A stretch of 5,084 bases of DNA. It comes from an uncultured Blautia sp. Its GTDB lineage: Bacteria > Bacillota > Clostridia > Lachnospirales > Lachnospiraceae. The notes beneath the pieces were generated by a model. The model was not told the DNA's origin, did no database searches, and was given only the letters and a program-made list of their open reading frames with translations. Positions 1 to 4,699 of this stretch are shown in pieces (within the stretch, counting starts at the first letter, position 1; each line of letters opens with the position of its first letter). Both the position numbers and the translations under genes were made by a program. The stretch covers positions 1-5,084 of the forward strand of contig CAMBYR010000161.1 of NCBI GenBank assembly GCA_945872375.1, read 5' to 3'.

Positions 1-27
1 TGCATAATTTCTGTGCATCGCGGAGCG

Positions 28-56
28 TGTTACTGAGAACGGAGTGAACAGTAACA
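28..56. repeat. Inverted repeat, possible dispersed structured element
   Basis: The arms TGTTACTG (28-35) and CAGTAACA (49-56) are perfect 8-bp complements around a 13-nt loop. CGGAGCG (21-27) and CGGAGTG (40-46) form a near-direct repeat within and beside it. The stretch abuts the terminator hairpin that begins at 56. No open reading frame extends from it on the plus strand: the three frames stop at 34, at 5 and at 45. It looks like a compact structured intergenic repeat of the kind scattered through Lachnospiraceae genomes. That dispersed nature is my inference; only one copy is in the window and the element may extend left of position 1. Confidence 0.5.
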
Positions 57-97
57 ACACCGGAAGTCTTCTGGAAGGAAGAGCCTCCGGTGTTTTG
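56..97. terminator. Strong intrinsic terminator hairpin at the 3' end of metY, probably bidirectional
   Basis: AACACCGGA (56-64) pairs perfectly with TCCGGTGTT (86-94). A second stem inside it, TCTTC (67-71) with GAAGA (78-82), closes on a 6-nt loop. It lies 11 bases past the metY stop codon, where the metY terminator is expected. The T run (93-96) follows the hairpin on the plus strand, while the minus strand has only a broken U-rich stretch. The hairpin may therefore end both metY and a plus-strand gene lying left of the window. Confidence 0.75.
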
Positions 98-105
98 TCA
101 TGATT

Positions 106-1386
106 TTATGCCTGCTCCAGGGCTTTGGACAGATCGGCAATGATATCATCGATGTGCTCGATTCCAACGGAAAGACGAATCATTCCGGGAGACACACCTG
201 CCTCTGCAAGCTGAACATCATTCATCTGGCGATGGGTATGGCTTGCCGGATGAAGCACCATGGTTTTGGAAGCTGCTACGTGAGTGGCGATATTTGCCAT
301 TTCCAGGCTGTCCATAAAGCGGACAGCGGCTTCACGGCCGCCCTTTAATTCAAAGGAAATGACGCCGCAGGTGCCCTTTGGCATATATTTCTGTGCAAGG
401 TCATAGTATTTATCCCCGGGAAGGCCGGCAAAAATGACGGAGGACACTTTCTCGTGAGCATTGAGGAATTCAGCCGTTTTCTGCGCATTGCTGCAGTGCC
501 GTTCCATACGGAGGGGAAGTGTTTCCAGGCCTATGTTCAGCAGGAAACAGTTCATGGGAGAGGGAATGGATCCCAGATCACGCATGAGCTGAGAGGTGGC
601 TTTTGTAATATAGGCCTTTTTGCCAAACTGTTTCGTATATACAACGCCGTGATAGGATTCATCCGGTTCGGTGAGTCCGTGATATTTGTGGCCGTATGCT
701 TCCCAGTCGAAGTTTCCGCTGTCGATGATGGCACCGCCCACCTGAAGGCCGTGTCCGTCCATATATTTTGTGGTGGAATGTGTGACGATGTCAGCACCCC
801 ATTCGAAAGGACGGCAGTTGACAGGTGTGGCAAAGGTATTGTCCACAATCAGCGGAACACCATGCTGATGGGCAACAGAAGCAAATTTCTCAATATCCAG
901 AACAACCAGCGCAGGATTGGCAATGGTCTCTGCAAACAGAGCCTTGGTATTGGGGCGGAATGCAGCTGCAATTTCTTCGGCAGAGGCATCGGTATCCACG
1001 AAGGTACAGTCGATTCCCAGTTTTTTAAAGGTTACACCCAGGAGGTTAAAGGTTCCGCCGTAGATGGTGGAGGCCGCTACGATATGGTCGCCTGCTTCAC
1101 AGATATTGAAGATGGCATAGAAATTGGCTGCCTGTCCGGAGGAAGTCAGAATGGCTGCAACACCGCCTTCCAGAGCAGCGTTTTTTGCGGCATCTGCATC
1201 GTTGGGATGATTCTGCAGGCGTGTGTAAAAATATCCGTCTGCTTTCAGGTCGAAGAGCTGTCCCATCTCGTCGGTTGTATCATATTTAAAAGTGGTGCTC
1301 TGATAAATGGGAAGAGCACAGGGTTCGCCTTTGGAAGGTGTATAACCTGCGTGAAGACAATTGGTCTCTAATTTAAAGTCACTCAT
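106..1386 (-). CDS. metY: O-acetylhomoserine sulfhydrylase / aminocarboxypropyltransferase (MetY)
   Basis: This is a cytosolic PLP enzyme of the Cys/Met metabolism family. It joins sulfide (or methanethiol) to O-acetylhomoserine to give homocysteine (or methionine), the direct-sulfhydrylation route to methionine. Numbering from the ATG at 1386 gives 426 residues, normal for MetY and longer than the roughly 380-400 of MetB or MetC. Seen in order: HAGY near residue 12; YTR (54-56), which binds PLP phosphate from the partner subunit; SSGQAA (82-87); DNTFATP with the ring-nitrogen Asp at 182; STTK with the Schiff-base Lys at 207; the MetY-type segment EPDESYHG near 240; and IRLSVGIEHIDD with the substrate-carboxylate Arg near 404. 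An in-frame ATG at 1392 would add two residues. I prefer 1386 because AGGA then sits 9 nt upstream rather than 3. The gene is monocistronic by layout: it has its own promoter and a terminator hairpin behind it. The reading frame is intact. The exact sulfur donor cannot be told from sequence. Confidence 0.93.
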   Translation of the reverse strand: MSDFKLETNCLHAGYTPSKGEPCALPIYQSTTFKYDTTDEMGQLFDLKADGYFYTRLQNHPNDADAAKNAALEGGVAAILTSSGQAANFYAIFNICEAGDHIVAASTIYGGTFNLLGVTFKKLGIDCTFVDTDASAEEIAAAFRPNTKALFAETIANPALVVLDIEKFASVAHQHGVPLIVDNTFATPVNCRPFEWGADIVTHSTTKYMDGHGLQVGGAIIDSGNFDWEAYGHKYHGLTEPDESYHGVVYTKQFGKKAYITKATSQLMRDLGSIPSPMNCFLLNIGLETLPLRMERHCSNAQKTAEFLNAHEKVSSVIFAGLPGDKYYDLAQKYMPKGTCGVISFELKGGREAAVRFMDSLEMANIATHVAASKTMVLHPASHTHRQMNDVQLAEAGVSPGMIRLSVGIEHIDDIIADLSKALEQA

Positions 1387-1394
1387 TTTCATAT

Positions 1395-1400
1395 GTCCTT
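1395..1400 (-). promoter_or_regulatory. metY ribosome binding site (decides the start)
   Basis: The minus strand reads AAGGAC here. AGGA lies 9 nt before the ATG at 1386 but only 3 nt before the ATG at 1392. This favours the inner start, which also gives the usual MetY N-terminus beginning MSDFKLET. Confidence 0.6.
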
Positions 1401-1424
1401 TCTGGTCAACTAAAATATACAGAA

Positions 1425-1453
1425 ATCATACCACAAAAAAAACGTCGAAACAA
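1425..1453 (-). promoter_or_regulatory. metY promoter with extended -10
   Basis: Read on the minus strand, TATGAT (1430-1425) is preceded by TGG, forming an extended -10 (TGnTATGAT). A poor -35 box TTGTTT (1453-1448) sits 17 bp upstream, and the spacer contains a run of eight T. Predicted transcription start is near 1418, leaving a leader of only about 32 nt before the ATG at 1386. There is no room for an S-box riboswitch or a T-box. Confidence 0.65.
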
Positions 1454-1492
1454 TGACTATATCCCAGAAAACCCATAGAAAATGTATCGGAT

Positions 1493-1521
1493 AAAAAAGA
1501 ACAAAGCGGACAAGTCCGCTT
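1493..1521 (-). terminator. Second terminator-like hairpin between tRNA-Phe and metY
   Basis: AAGCGGA (1504-1510) and TCCGCTT (1515-1521) form a perfect 7-bp stem with a 4-nt loop. On the minus strand it is followed by a T-rich tail, including six consecutive T opposite 1493-1498. It lies 23 bp downstream of the terminator at 1537-1569 on the same strand, so the two together would insulate metY from transcripts arriving from tRNA-Phe and the dehydrogenase. Confidence 0.6.
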
Positions 1522-1536
1522 CGAACTCCCTATATC

Positions 1537-1569
1537 AAAAATGTCCGGACTGTTTCAACCAGCCTGGAC
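1537..1569 (-). terminator. Intrinsic terminator downstream of tRNA-Phe
   Basis: Minus-strand reading: 1569-1560 pairs with 1552-1543 over 10 positions, with one mismatch and one G-U pair, around a 7-nt loop. Five T (opposite 1541-1537) come one base after the stem. The hairpin starts about 30 nt after the mature tRNA 3' end. The plus strand has no T run behind the stem, so direction is clearly minus. Confidence 0.72.
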
Positions 1570-1600
1570 ACAAAAAATGTTTCTGATAGAAAATAAAAAA

Positions 1601-1673
<73 letters not shown>

Positions 1674-1675
1674 AT

Positions 1676-1690
1676 TTGTGTTTCACACAA
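1676..1690 (-). other. Small hairpin in the tRNA-Phe 5' leader
   Basis: TTGTGT (1676-1681) and ACACAA (1685-1690) form a 6-bp stem with a 3-nt loop. It ends two bases before the mature tRNA 5' end and begins almost at the predicted transcription start. It would therefore make up most of the short precursor leader that RNase P removes. Whether it affects processing cannot be told from sequence. Confidence 0.35.
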
Positions 1691-1695
1691 GGGTC

Positions 1696-1724
1696 ATTCT
1701 ATCACATGAAAATCTGCTTTGCAA
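1696..1724 (-). promoter_or_regulatory. tRNA-Phe promoter
   Basis: On the minus strand, TTGCAA (1724-1719, 4 of 6 to consensus) and TAGAAT (1701-1696, 5 of 6) are separated by exactly 17 bp. A TGA before the -10 gives the extended TGn form. The predicted start is near 1689, about 16 nt before the mature tRNA. Confidence 0.7.
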
Positions 1725-1748
1725 GAAAAAATGTAAATAAAATGCAAA

Positions 1749-1768
1749 AACTTTCCATAACTTTCCAT
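1749..1768. repeat. Perfect 10-bp tandem duplication upstream of the tRNA-Phe promoter
   Basis: AACTTTCCAT occurs twice back to back (1749-1758 and 1759-1768). The repeat lies about 25-45 bp upstream of the tRNA -35 box and behind the dehydrogenase stop. The 10-bp period places both copies on nearly the same face of the helix, so it could be a protein-binding or upstream promoter element. It could equally be chance slippage in AT-rich DNA. Confidence 0.45.
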
Positions 1769-1811
1769 ATTATAAATCATATGCAAAGGAATCATGGACA
1801 GAATTTCTGTA

Positions 1812-2996
1812 TCACCGGGCCATCAGGTATATTTTTTCCATGTCTTTCATGGTAAGCTGACGAATCGTTCCGATGGTTCTGGTATCTTCAAAACTGCATT
1901 TAAAAGCAAGCTCGTGAATCTGTTCGTCTGTAAGAGAAAGTCCGAGCTCTGAAAGACTGGTAGGCATTTCAATGGAACGGAAAAAATCCTCCATGGCTTC
2001 AATTCCGGCCAGCGCTGTTTTTTCAAAGTCTGTATAGCAGGGAATATCAAATACATTTGTTGCAAACTGCGCAAAACGTTCCGGATTTTCCTGATAGACA
2101 TATCTGGCCCAGCTTCCCCAGACAGCAGCCAGTCCGGCGCCATGAGCCACATCAAACAGTCCGCCGAGCTCGTGTTCCAGCTGATGACAGGCCCAGTCGC
2201 CGCCTGCAGTACCGCAGCCGGTGAGTCCGTTGTGAGAAAGGCTTCCTGCCCACATGATCTCAGCCCGGGCATTATAGTTTCCCGGTTCCTTCATCAAGAT
2301 CCGGGCGTTATAGATTACCGTCTGCATCAGTGATTCGCTGATACTGTCCGTGATTTCCATGGTTTCTGTGTTGACAAAATATCGCTCCATGGTATGCATG
2401 AGGATATCCACACATCCGCTTTCCGTCTGATACTGCGGAAGTGTATAGGTTAGACGGGGATTTAAAATGGCAAATCTGGGACGGCAGAGATCGGATTTGA
2501 TGCAGCCGCGTTTGAGCCATCCGTCTTCATTGGTGATCACACAGGAATTGCTCATTTCACTTCCGGAAGCGGCGATGGTCAGTATGACTCCCACAGGGAT
2601 ACATGCTTTGGGTGTTTCTGTTTTCAGAAAGAAATTCCAGACATCTGTCCATGGATTTGCTGTTCCGTATCCGATGGCCTTGCAGGAATCAATGACACTT
2701 CCTCCGCCCACAGCCAGAATAAAATCCACCTGTTCCTTTCTGCAAAGCTCGATCCCCTGGCGGACCAGGGAAAGCCGGGGGTTGGGAACAACTCCGCCCA
2801 AAGTTACAAAATCGATGCCGGCTTCTGTCAGGTTTGCCCTGATCTCATCAAGAAGACCGGAGCGAACGGCACTTTCACTGCCATAATGAATCAAAACCTT
2901 TCGGCAGCCCTGTTCTTTTAAAAGGGCACCTGTCTGTAAATGGGTATCCTTTCCAAAAAGGATACGGGTGGGTGTATAATATTCAAAATTTCTCAT
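1812..2996 (-). CDS. Iron-containing alcohol dehydrogenase, butanol-dehydrogenase/YqhD-like
   Basis: A 394-residue group III alcohol dehydrogenase, close to the usual 385-395, that would reduce aldehydes to alcohols with NAD(P)H in the cytosol. The N-terminal nucleotide-binding half carries GGGS (97-100) followed by VID, and GSEMSN (145-150). The C-terminal helical half carries the metal ligands by family alignment: Asp197 and His201 in VDILMHTMERY, His271 in HQLEHELGG, and His285 in DVAHGAGLA. All four are present, so the enzyme should be active. HTMERYF and HELGG place it nearer the BdhA/YqhD branch than the propanediol-oxidoreductase branch; substrate and NADH/NADPH preference are not readable. 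Start: GGAG at 3007-3004 is 7 nt before the ATG, and the protein opens with the family-typical FxYYxPTRILFG. It is transcribed divergently from glyA, with a strong promoter and several palindromes upstream. No convincing terminator follows the stop, and tRNA-Phe lies 138 bp beyond in the same direction. Confidence 0.93.
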   Translation of the reverse strand: MRNFEYYTPTRILFGKDTHLQTGALLKEQGCRKVLIHYGSESAVRSGLLDEIRANLTEAGIDFVTLGGVVPNPRLSLVRQGIELCRKEQVDFILAVGGGSVIDSCKAIGYGTANPWTDVWNFFLKTETPKACIPVGVILTIAASGSEMSNSCVITNEDGWLKRGCIKSDLCRPRFAILNPRLTYTLPQYQTESGCVDILMHTMERYFVNTETMEITDSISESLMQTVIYNARILMKEPGNYNARAEIMWAGSLSHNGLTGCGTAGGDWACHQLEHELGGLFDVAHGAGLAAVWGSWARYVYQENPERFAQFATNVFDIPCYTDFEKTALAGIEAMEDFFRSIEMPTSLSELGLSLTDEQIHELAFKCSFEDTRTIGTIRQLTMKDMEKIYLMAR

Positions 2997-3016
2997 GATG
3001 ATTCTCCATAATATCC

Positions 3017-3052
3017 GGTCCTTCAGTCTGTAATTGTTTACAGAAACGGACC
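3017..3052 (-). promoter_or_regulatory. Palindrome and hairpin in the dehydrogenase leader
   Basis: TCTGTAA (3027-3033) and TTACAGA (3038-3044) are perfect complements around 4 bp, making an 18-bp palindrome in a 7-4-7 layout. It is enclosed by GGTCC (3017-3021) and GGACC (3048-3052). In RNA this gives a two-part hairpin ending about 10 nt before the ribosome binding site. In DNA the inner palindrome would be an operator about 25-40 bp downstream of the predicted start. The clostridial redox repressor Rex uses a 7-4-7 site and often controls alcohol dehydrogenases, but the half-site here matches TTGTTAA at only 4 of 7 bases, so Rex is a weak guess. Confidence 0.5.
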
Positions 3053-3074
3053 TGTCACAGTGATTTCCGTTTCT
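3042..3074. repeat. 9-bp inverted repeat straddling the dehydrogenase transcription start
   Basis: AGAAACGGA (3042-3050) and TCCGTTTCT (3066-3074) are perfect complements with a 15-bp spacer that holds the 9-mer palindrome TCACAGTGA (3055-3063). The right arm lies between the -10 box (3075-3080) and the predicted start near 3068. It would be only partly transcribed, so a DNA-level operator is more plausible than an RNA hairpin. The left arm overlaps the leader palindrome at 3027-3044. Confidence 0.5.
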
Positions 3075-3103
3075 ATTAAAACAAATTTTTGCGGATTAGT
3101 CAA
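3075..3103 (-). promoter_or_regulatory. Alcohol dehydrogenase promoter
   Basis: On the minus strand, TTGACT (3103-3098) and TTTAAT (3080-3075) each match the sigma-A consensus at 5 of 6, with a 17-bp spacer. The predicted start near 3068 gives a leader of about 70 nt. Confidence 0.78.
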
Positions 3104-3109
3104 AAGAAT

Positions 3110-3133
3110 CCTGTGAAAAAAACAAATCACAGG
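3110..3133. promoter_or_regulatory. Inverted repeat CCTGTGA-N10-TCACAGG, candidate operator
   Basis: CCTGTGA (3110-3116) and TCACAGG (3127-3133) are perfect 7-bp complements with an A-rich 10-bp spacer. It lies 6 bp upstream of the dehydrogenase -35 box, centred about 53 bp before its predicted start and about 94 bp before that of glyA. The half-site resembles the TGTGA of Crp/Fnr-family sites, but those use a 6-bp spacer, so that family is not assigned. TCACAG recurs at 3055-3060, inside the dehydrogenase start-site repeat. Confidence 0.5.
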
Positions 3134-3140
3134 GAAAAAT

Positions 3141-3156
3141 ATGAAAAATCTTTCAT
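3141..3156. promoter_or_regulatory. 16-bp palindrome ATGAAA-N4-TTTCAT upstream of glyA
   Basis: ATGAAA (3141-3146) and TTTCAT (3151-3156) are perfect complements around AATC. The palindrome sits 24 bp upstream of the glyA -35 box. Its size and position suit a dimeric regulator, but AT-rich 6-bp arms can also occur by chance. I do not recognise the motif. Confidence 0.35.
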
Positions 3157-3180
3157 GAGCGGACAAATGTCTTTTTAACG

Positions 3181-3209
3181 TTGACAATATCAGGGAAATC
3201 GAGTATAAT
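3181..3209 (+). promoter_or_regulatory. glyA promoter, perfect sigma-A consensus
   Basis: TTGACA (3181-3186) and TATAAT (3204-3209) both match the sigma-A consensus exactly, with the optimal 17-bp spacer. The predicted start is near 3216, leaving a leader of about 36 nt. That is too short for a glycine, tetrahydrofolate or SAM riboswitch. Confidence 0.92.
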
Positions 3210-3251
3210 CGACGTTACATGAAATCAAAAAGGATAACAGGAGGATGAATC

Positions 3252-4490
3252 ATGTATTCATTAGAGGAAATCGGATTTGTAGATGAGGAAATTGCAAAAT
3301 TGATCGAAGCGGAGGTTGCCCGTCAGAATTCTCACATTGAACTGATCGCTTCAGAAAACTGGGTAAGCAAAGCAGTGATGGCAGCGATGGGAAGCCCGCT
3401 TACAAATAAATATGCTGAAGGATATCCGGGAAAAAGATTCTATGGCGGCTGTGTGTGTGTGGATGAAGTAGAGAAGCTTGCCATTGAAAGAGCAAAAAAA
3501 CTTTTCGGCTGTGAATATGCCAATGTGCAGCCACATTCCGGAGCACAGGCAAATATGGCTGTATTCTTTGCCATGCTGGAACCGGGAGATACCGTTCTGG
3601 GCATGAACCTTGCTCACGGCGGACATCTGACACATGGAAGCCCGGCAAACCTTTCAGGTGCTTATTTCAATGCAGTGTCCTACGGTGTCAACGATGATGG
3701 CGTGATCGATTATGAAGAAGTCCGCCGCATTGCAAAGGAATGCAGACCGAAGCTGATCGTGGCAGGTGCCAGCGCTTATGCAAGAACGATCGATTTCAAA
3801 AAATTCCGTGAGATCGCAGATGAGACAGGTGCCTACCTGATGGTAGACATGGCTCATATTGCAGGACTTGTGGCCGGAGGACAGCATCCAAGCCCCATCC
3901 CCTATGCAGATGTGGTAACGACCACCACGCATAAAACTCTTCGGGGACCGCGCGGCGGCCTGATTCTTTCCAGCGCAGAAAATGCAAAGAAATTTAACTT
4001 TAATAAAGCGGTATTTCCGGGAATCCAGGGCGGTCCGCTGATGCACGTGATCGCTGCAAAGGCAGTATGCCTGAAGGAAGCACTTCAGCCGGAGTTCCGG
4101 GAATATGCGCGTCTGATCGTAGACAATGCACAGGCCCTCTGCAAGGGACTTCAGAAGCGCGGCGTGGATATCGTTTCCGGCGGAACAGACAATCATCTGA
4201 TGCTGGTAGATCTGAGAAGCGTTGGTGTAACCGGCAAGGAAATGGAAAACCTTCTGGACGAAGTGAATATTACCTGTAATAAAAATGCGATTCCGAATGA
4301 TCCGCAGTCTGCATTTGTTACAAGCGGTGTTCGCCTGGGAACCCCGGCAGTTTCTTCCCGCGGTATGCAGCCGGAGGATATGGATGTGATCGCGGAAGCA
4401 ATTTCCCTGATGCTGAAGAGCCGTGACAACAAGGAGCAGGCAAGGGCTCTTGTAAAAACACTGACCGATAAATATCCTCTTGTGGGATAA
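3252..4490 (+). CDS. glyA: Serine hydroxymethyltransferase (GlyA)
   Basis: This cytosolic PLP enzyme interconverts serine plus tetrahydrofolate with glycine plus 5,10-methylene-tetrahydrofolate, the main source of one-carbon units for purines, thymidylate and methionine. At 412 residues it has the standard bacterial length. Landmarks: IASEN (32-36); KYAEGYPGKRFYGG with catalytic Glu56; HSGAQAN (95-101); LAHGGHLTHG with His125, which stacks on PLP; VDMAHIAGLVAGG with Asp199, which holds the PLP ring nitrogen, and His202; TTTTHKTLRGPRGG with the Schiff-base Lys228; PGIQGGP (256-262); and VRLGTPA with Arg361, which binds the substrate carboxylate. Every catalytic residue I can place is intact. 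Start: AGGAGG (3239-3244) is 7 nt before the ATG. It is transcribed alone and divergently from the alcohol dehydrogenase, from a perfect consensus promoter. The Nramp-like gene follows 209 bp later with its own promoter. Confidence 0.98.
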   Translation: MYSLEEIGFVDEEIAKLIEAEVARQNSHIELIASENWVSKAVMAAMGSPLTNKYAEGYPGKRFYGGCVCVDEVEKLAIERAKKLFGCEYANVQPHSGAQANMAVFFAMLEPGDTVLGMNLAHGGHLTHGSPANLSGAYFNAVSYGVNDDGVIDYEEVRRIAKECRPKLIVAGASAYARTIDFKKFREIADETGAYLMVDMAHIAGLVAGGQHPSPIPYADVVTTTTHKTLRGPRGGLILSSAENAKKFNFNKAVFPGIQGGPLMHVIAAKAVCLKEALQPEFREYARLIVDNAQALCKGLQKRGVDIVSGGTDNHLMLVDLRSVGVTGKEMENLLDEVNITCNKNAIPNDPQSAFVTSGVRLGTPAVSSRGMQPEDMDVIAEAISLMLKSRDNKEQARALVKTLTDKYPLVG

Positions 4491-4540
4491 GCAGCCGGGC
4501 TGCTCAGAAAAGGCTAAATATTAACAAAGCGTTAATTTTT
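4490..4540 (+). terminator. Weak candidate glyA terminator region (two small hairpins)
   Basis: AGCAGC (4490-4495) and GCTGCT (4499-4504) form a GC-rich 6-bp stem with a 3-nt loop right at the stop codon, but no T run follows. Further on, ATTAAC (4519-4524) and GTTAAT (4530-4535) form an AT-rich stem followed by four T (4536-4539). Neither is a strong terminator alone. Together they are the best candidate for ending glyA, and some read-through into the next gene is possible. Confidence 0.35.
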
Positions 4541-4570
4541 AGAAAATTTCGCGGAGTAACTTGTTAATAT
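4517..4570. promoter_or_regulatory. Spaced 10-bp inverted repeat including the transporter -35 box
   Basis: ATATTAACAA (4517-4526) and TTGTTAATAT (4561-4570) are perfect complements 34 bp apart. The right arm includes the whole -35 box of the next gene. The left arm shares bases with the AT-rich hairpin at 4519-4535, so the two cannot form together. The placement suits a repressor that blocks RNA polymerase or bridges two sites, but the regulator is unknown. Confidence 0.45.
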
Positions 4571-4589
4571 CCTGAATTTTGAGTATAAT
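4561..4589 (+). promoter_or_regulatory. Promoter of the Nramp-like transporter gene
   Basis: TTGTTA (4561-4566, 4 of 6) and a perfect TATAAT (4584-4589) are separated by 17 bp. The -10 context GAGTATAAT is identical to that of glyA. The predicted start near 4596 leaves a leader of about 104 nt in which I see no recognisable riboswitch and only weak pairing. Confidence 0.75.
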
Positions 4590-4699
4590 AGTATGAAAAT
4601 GGTAATTATTCAGCAAACAGATTTCGTGACTTTGTTTTTTTGCTTCTTTGAGGGAAAGCTGTCTGTATGAAAGATTTACCCGAAAAAGGAGGATTTATC

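Noticed and set aside
454..1371. A 305-codon open frame on the plus strand opposite metY
   Set aside because: It lies wholly antisense to a clear, full-length MetY with all catalytic motifs. Its translation is rich in Cys, Gly and Phe without any recognisable domain, as expected for a shadow frame.
1769..1774. TATAAT on the minus strand as a second tRNA promoter
   Set aside because: No -35-like sequence lies 16-18 bp upstream (the hexamer there is CCATGA), and the element at 1696-1724 is a better promoter at the right distance.
1798..1810. ACAGA-ATT-TCTGT as the dehydrogenase terminator
   Set aside because: The stem is only 5 AT-rich base pairs and no T run follows it on the minus strand.
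3110..3133. A standard Crp/Fnr-family binding site
   Set aside because: The half-sites TGTGA/TCACA fit, but the central spacer is 10 bp where that family uses 6 bp. It was kept only as an unassigned inverted repeat.
3654..4196. A 180-codon minus-strand frame inside glyA
   Set aside because: It is antisense to the catalytic core of an intact serine hydroxymethyltransferase, with no separate promoter or ribosome binding site seen.
4596..4690. Metal-sensing riboswitch (M-box or yybP-ykoY) in the transporter leader
   Set aside because: The leader of about 100 nt is AT rich. I could not find the conserved cores of either class or a terminator/antiterminator pair.
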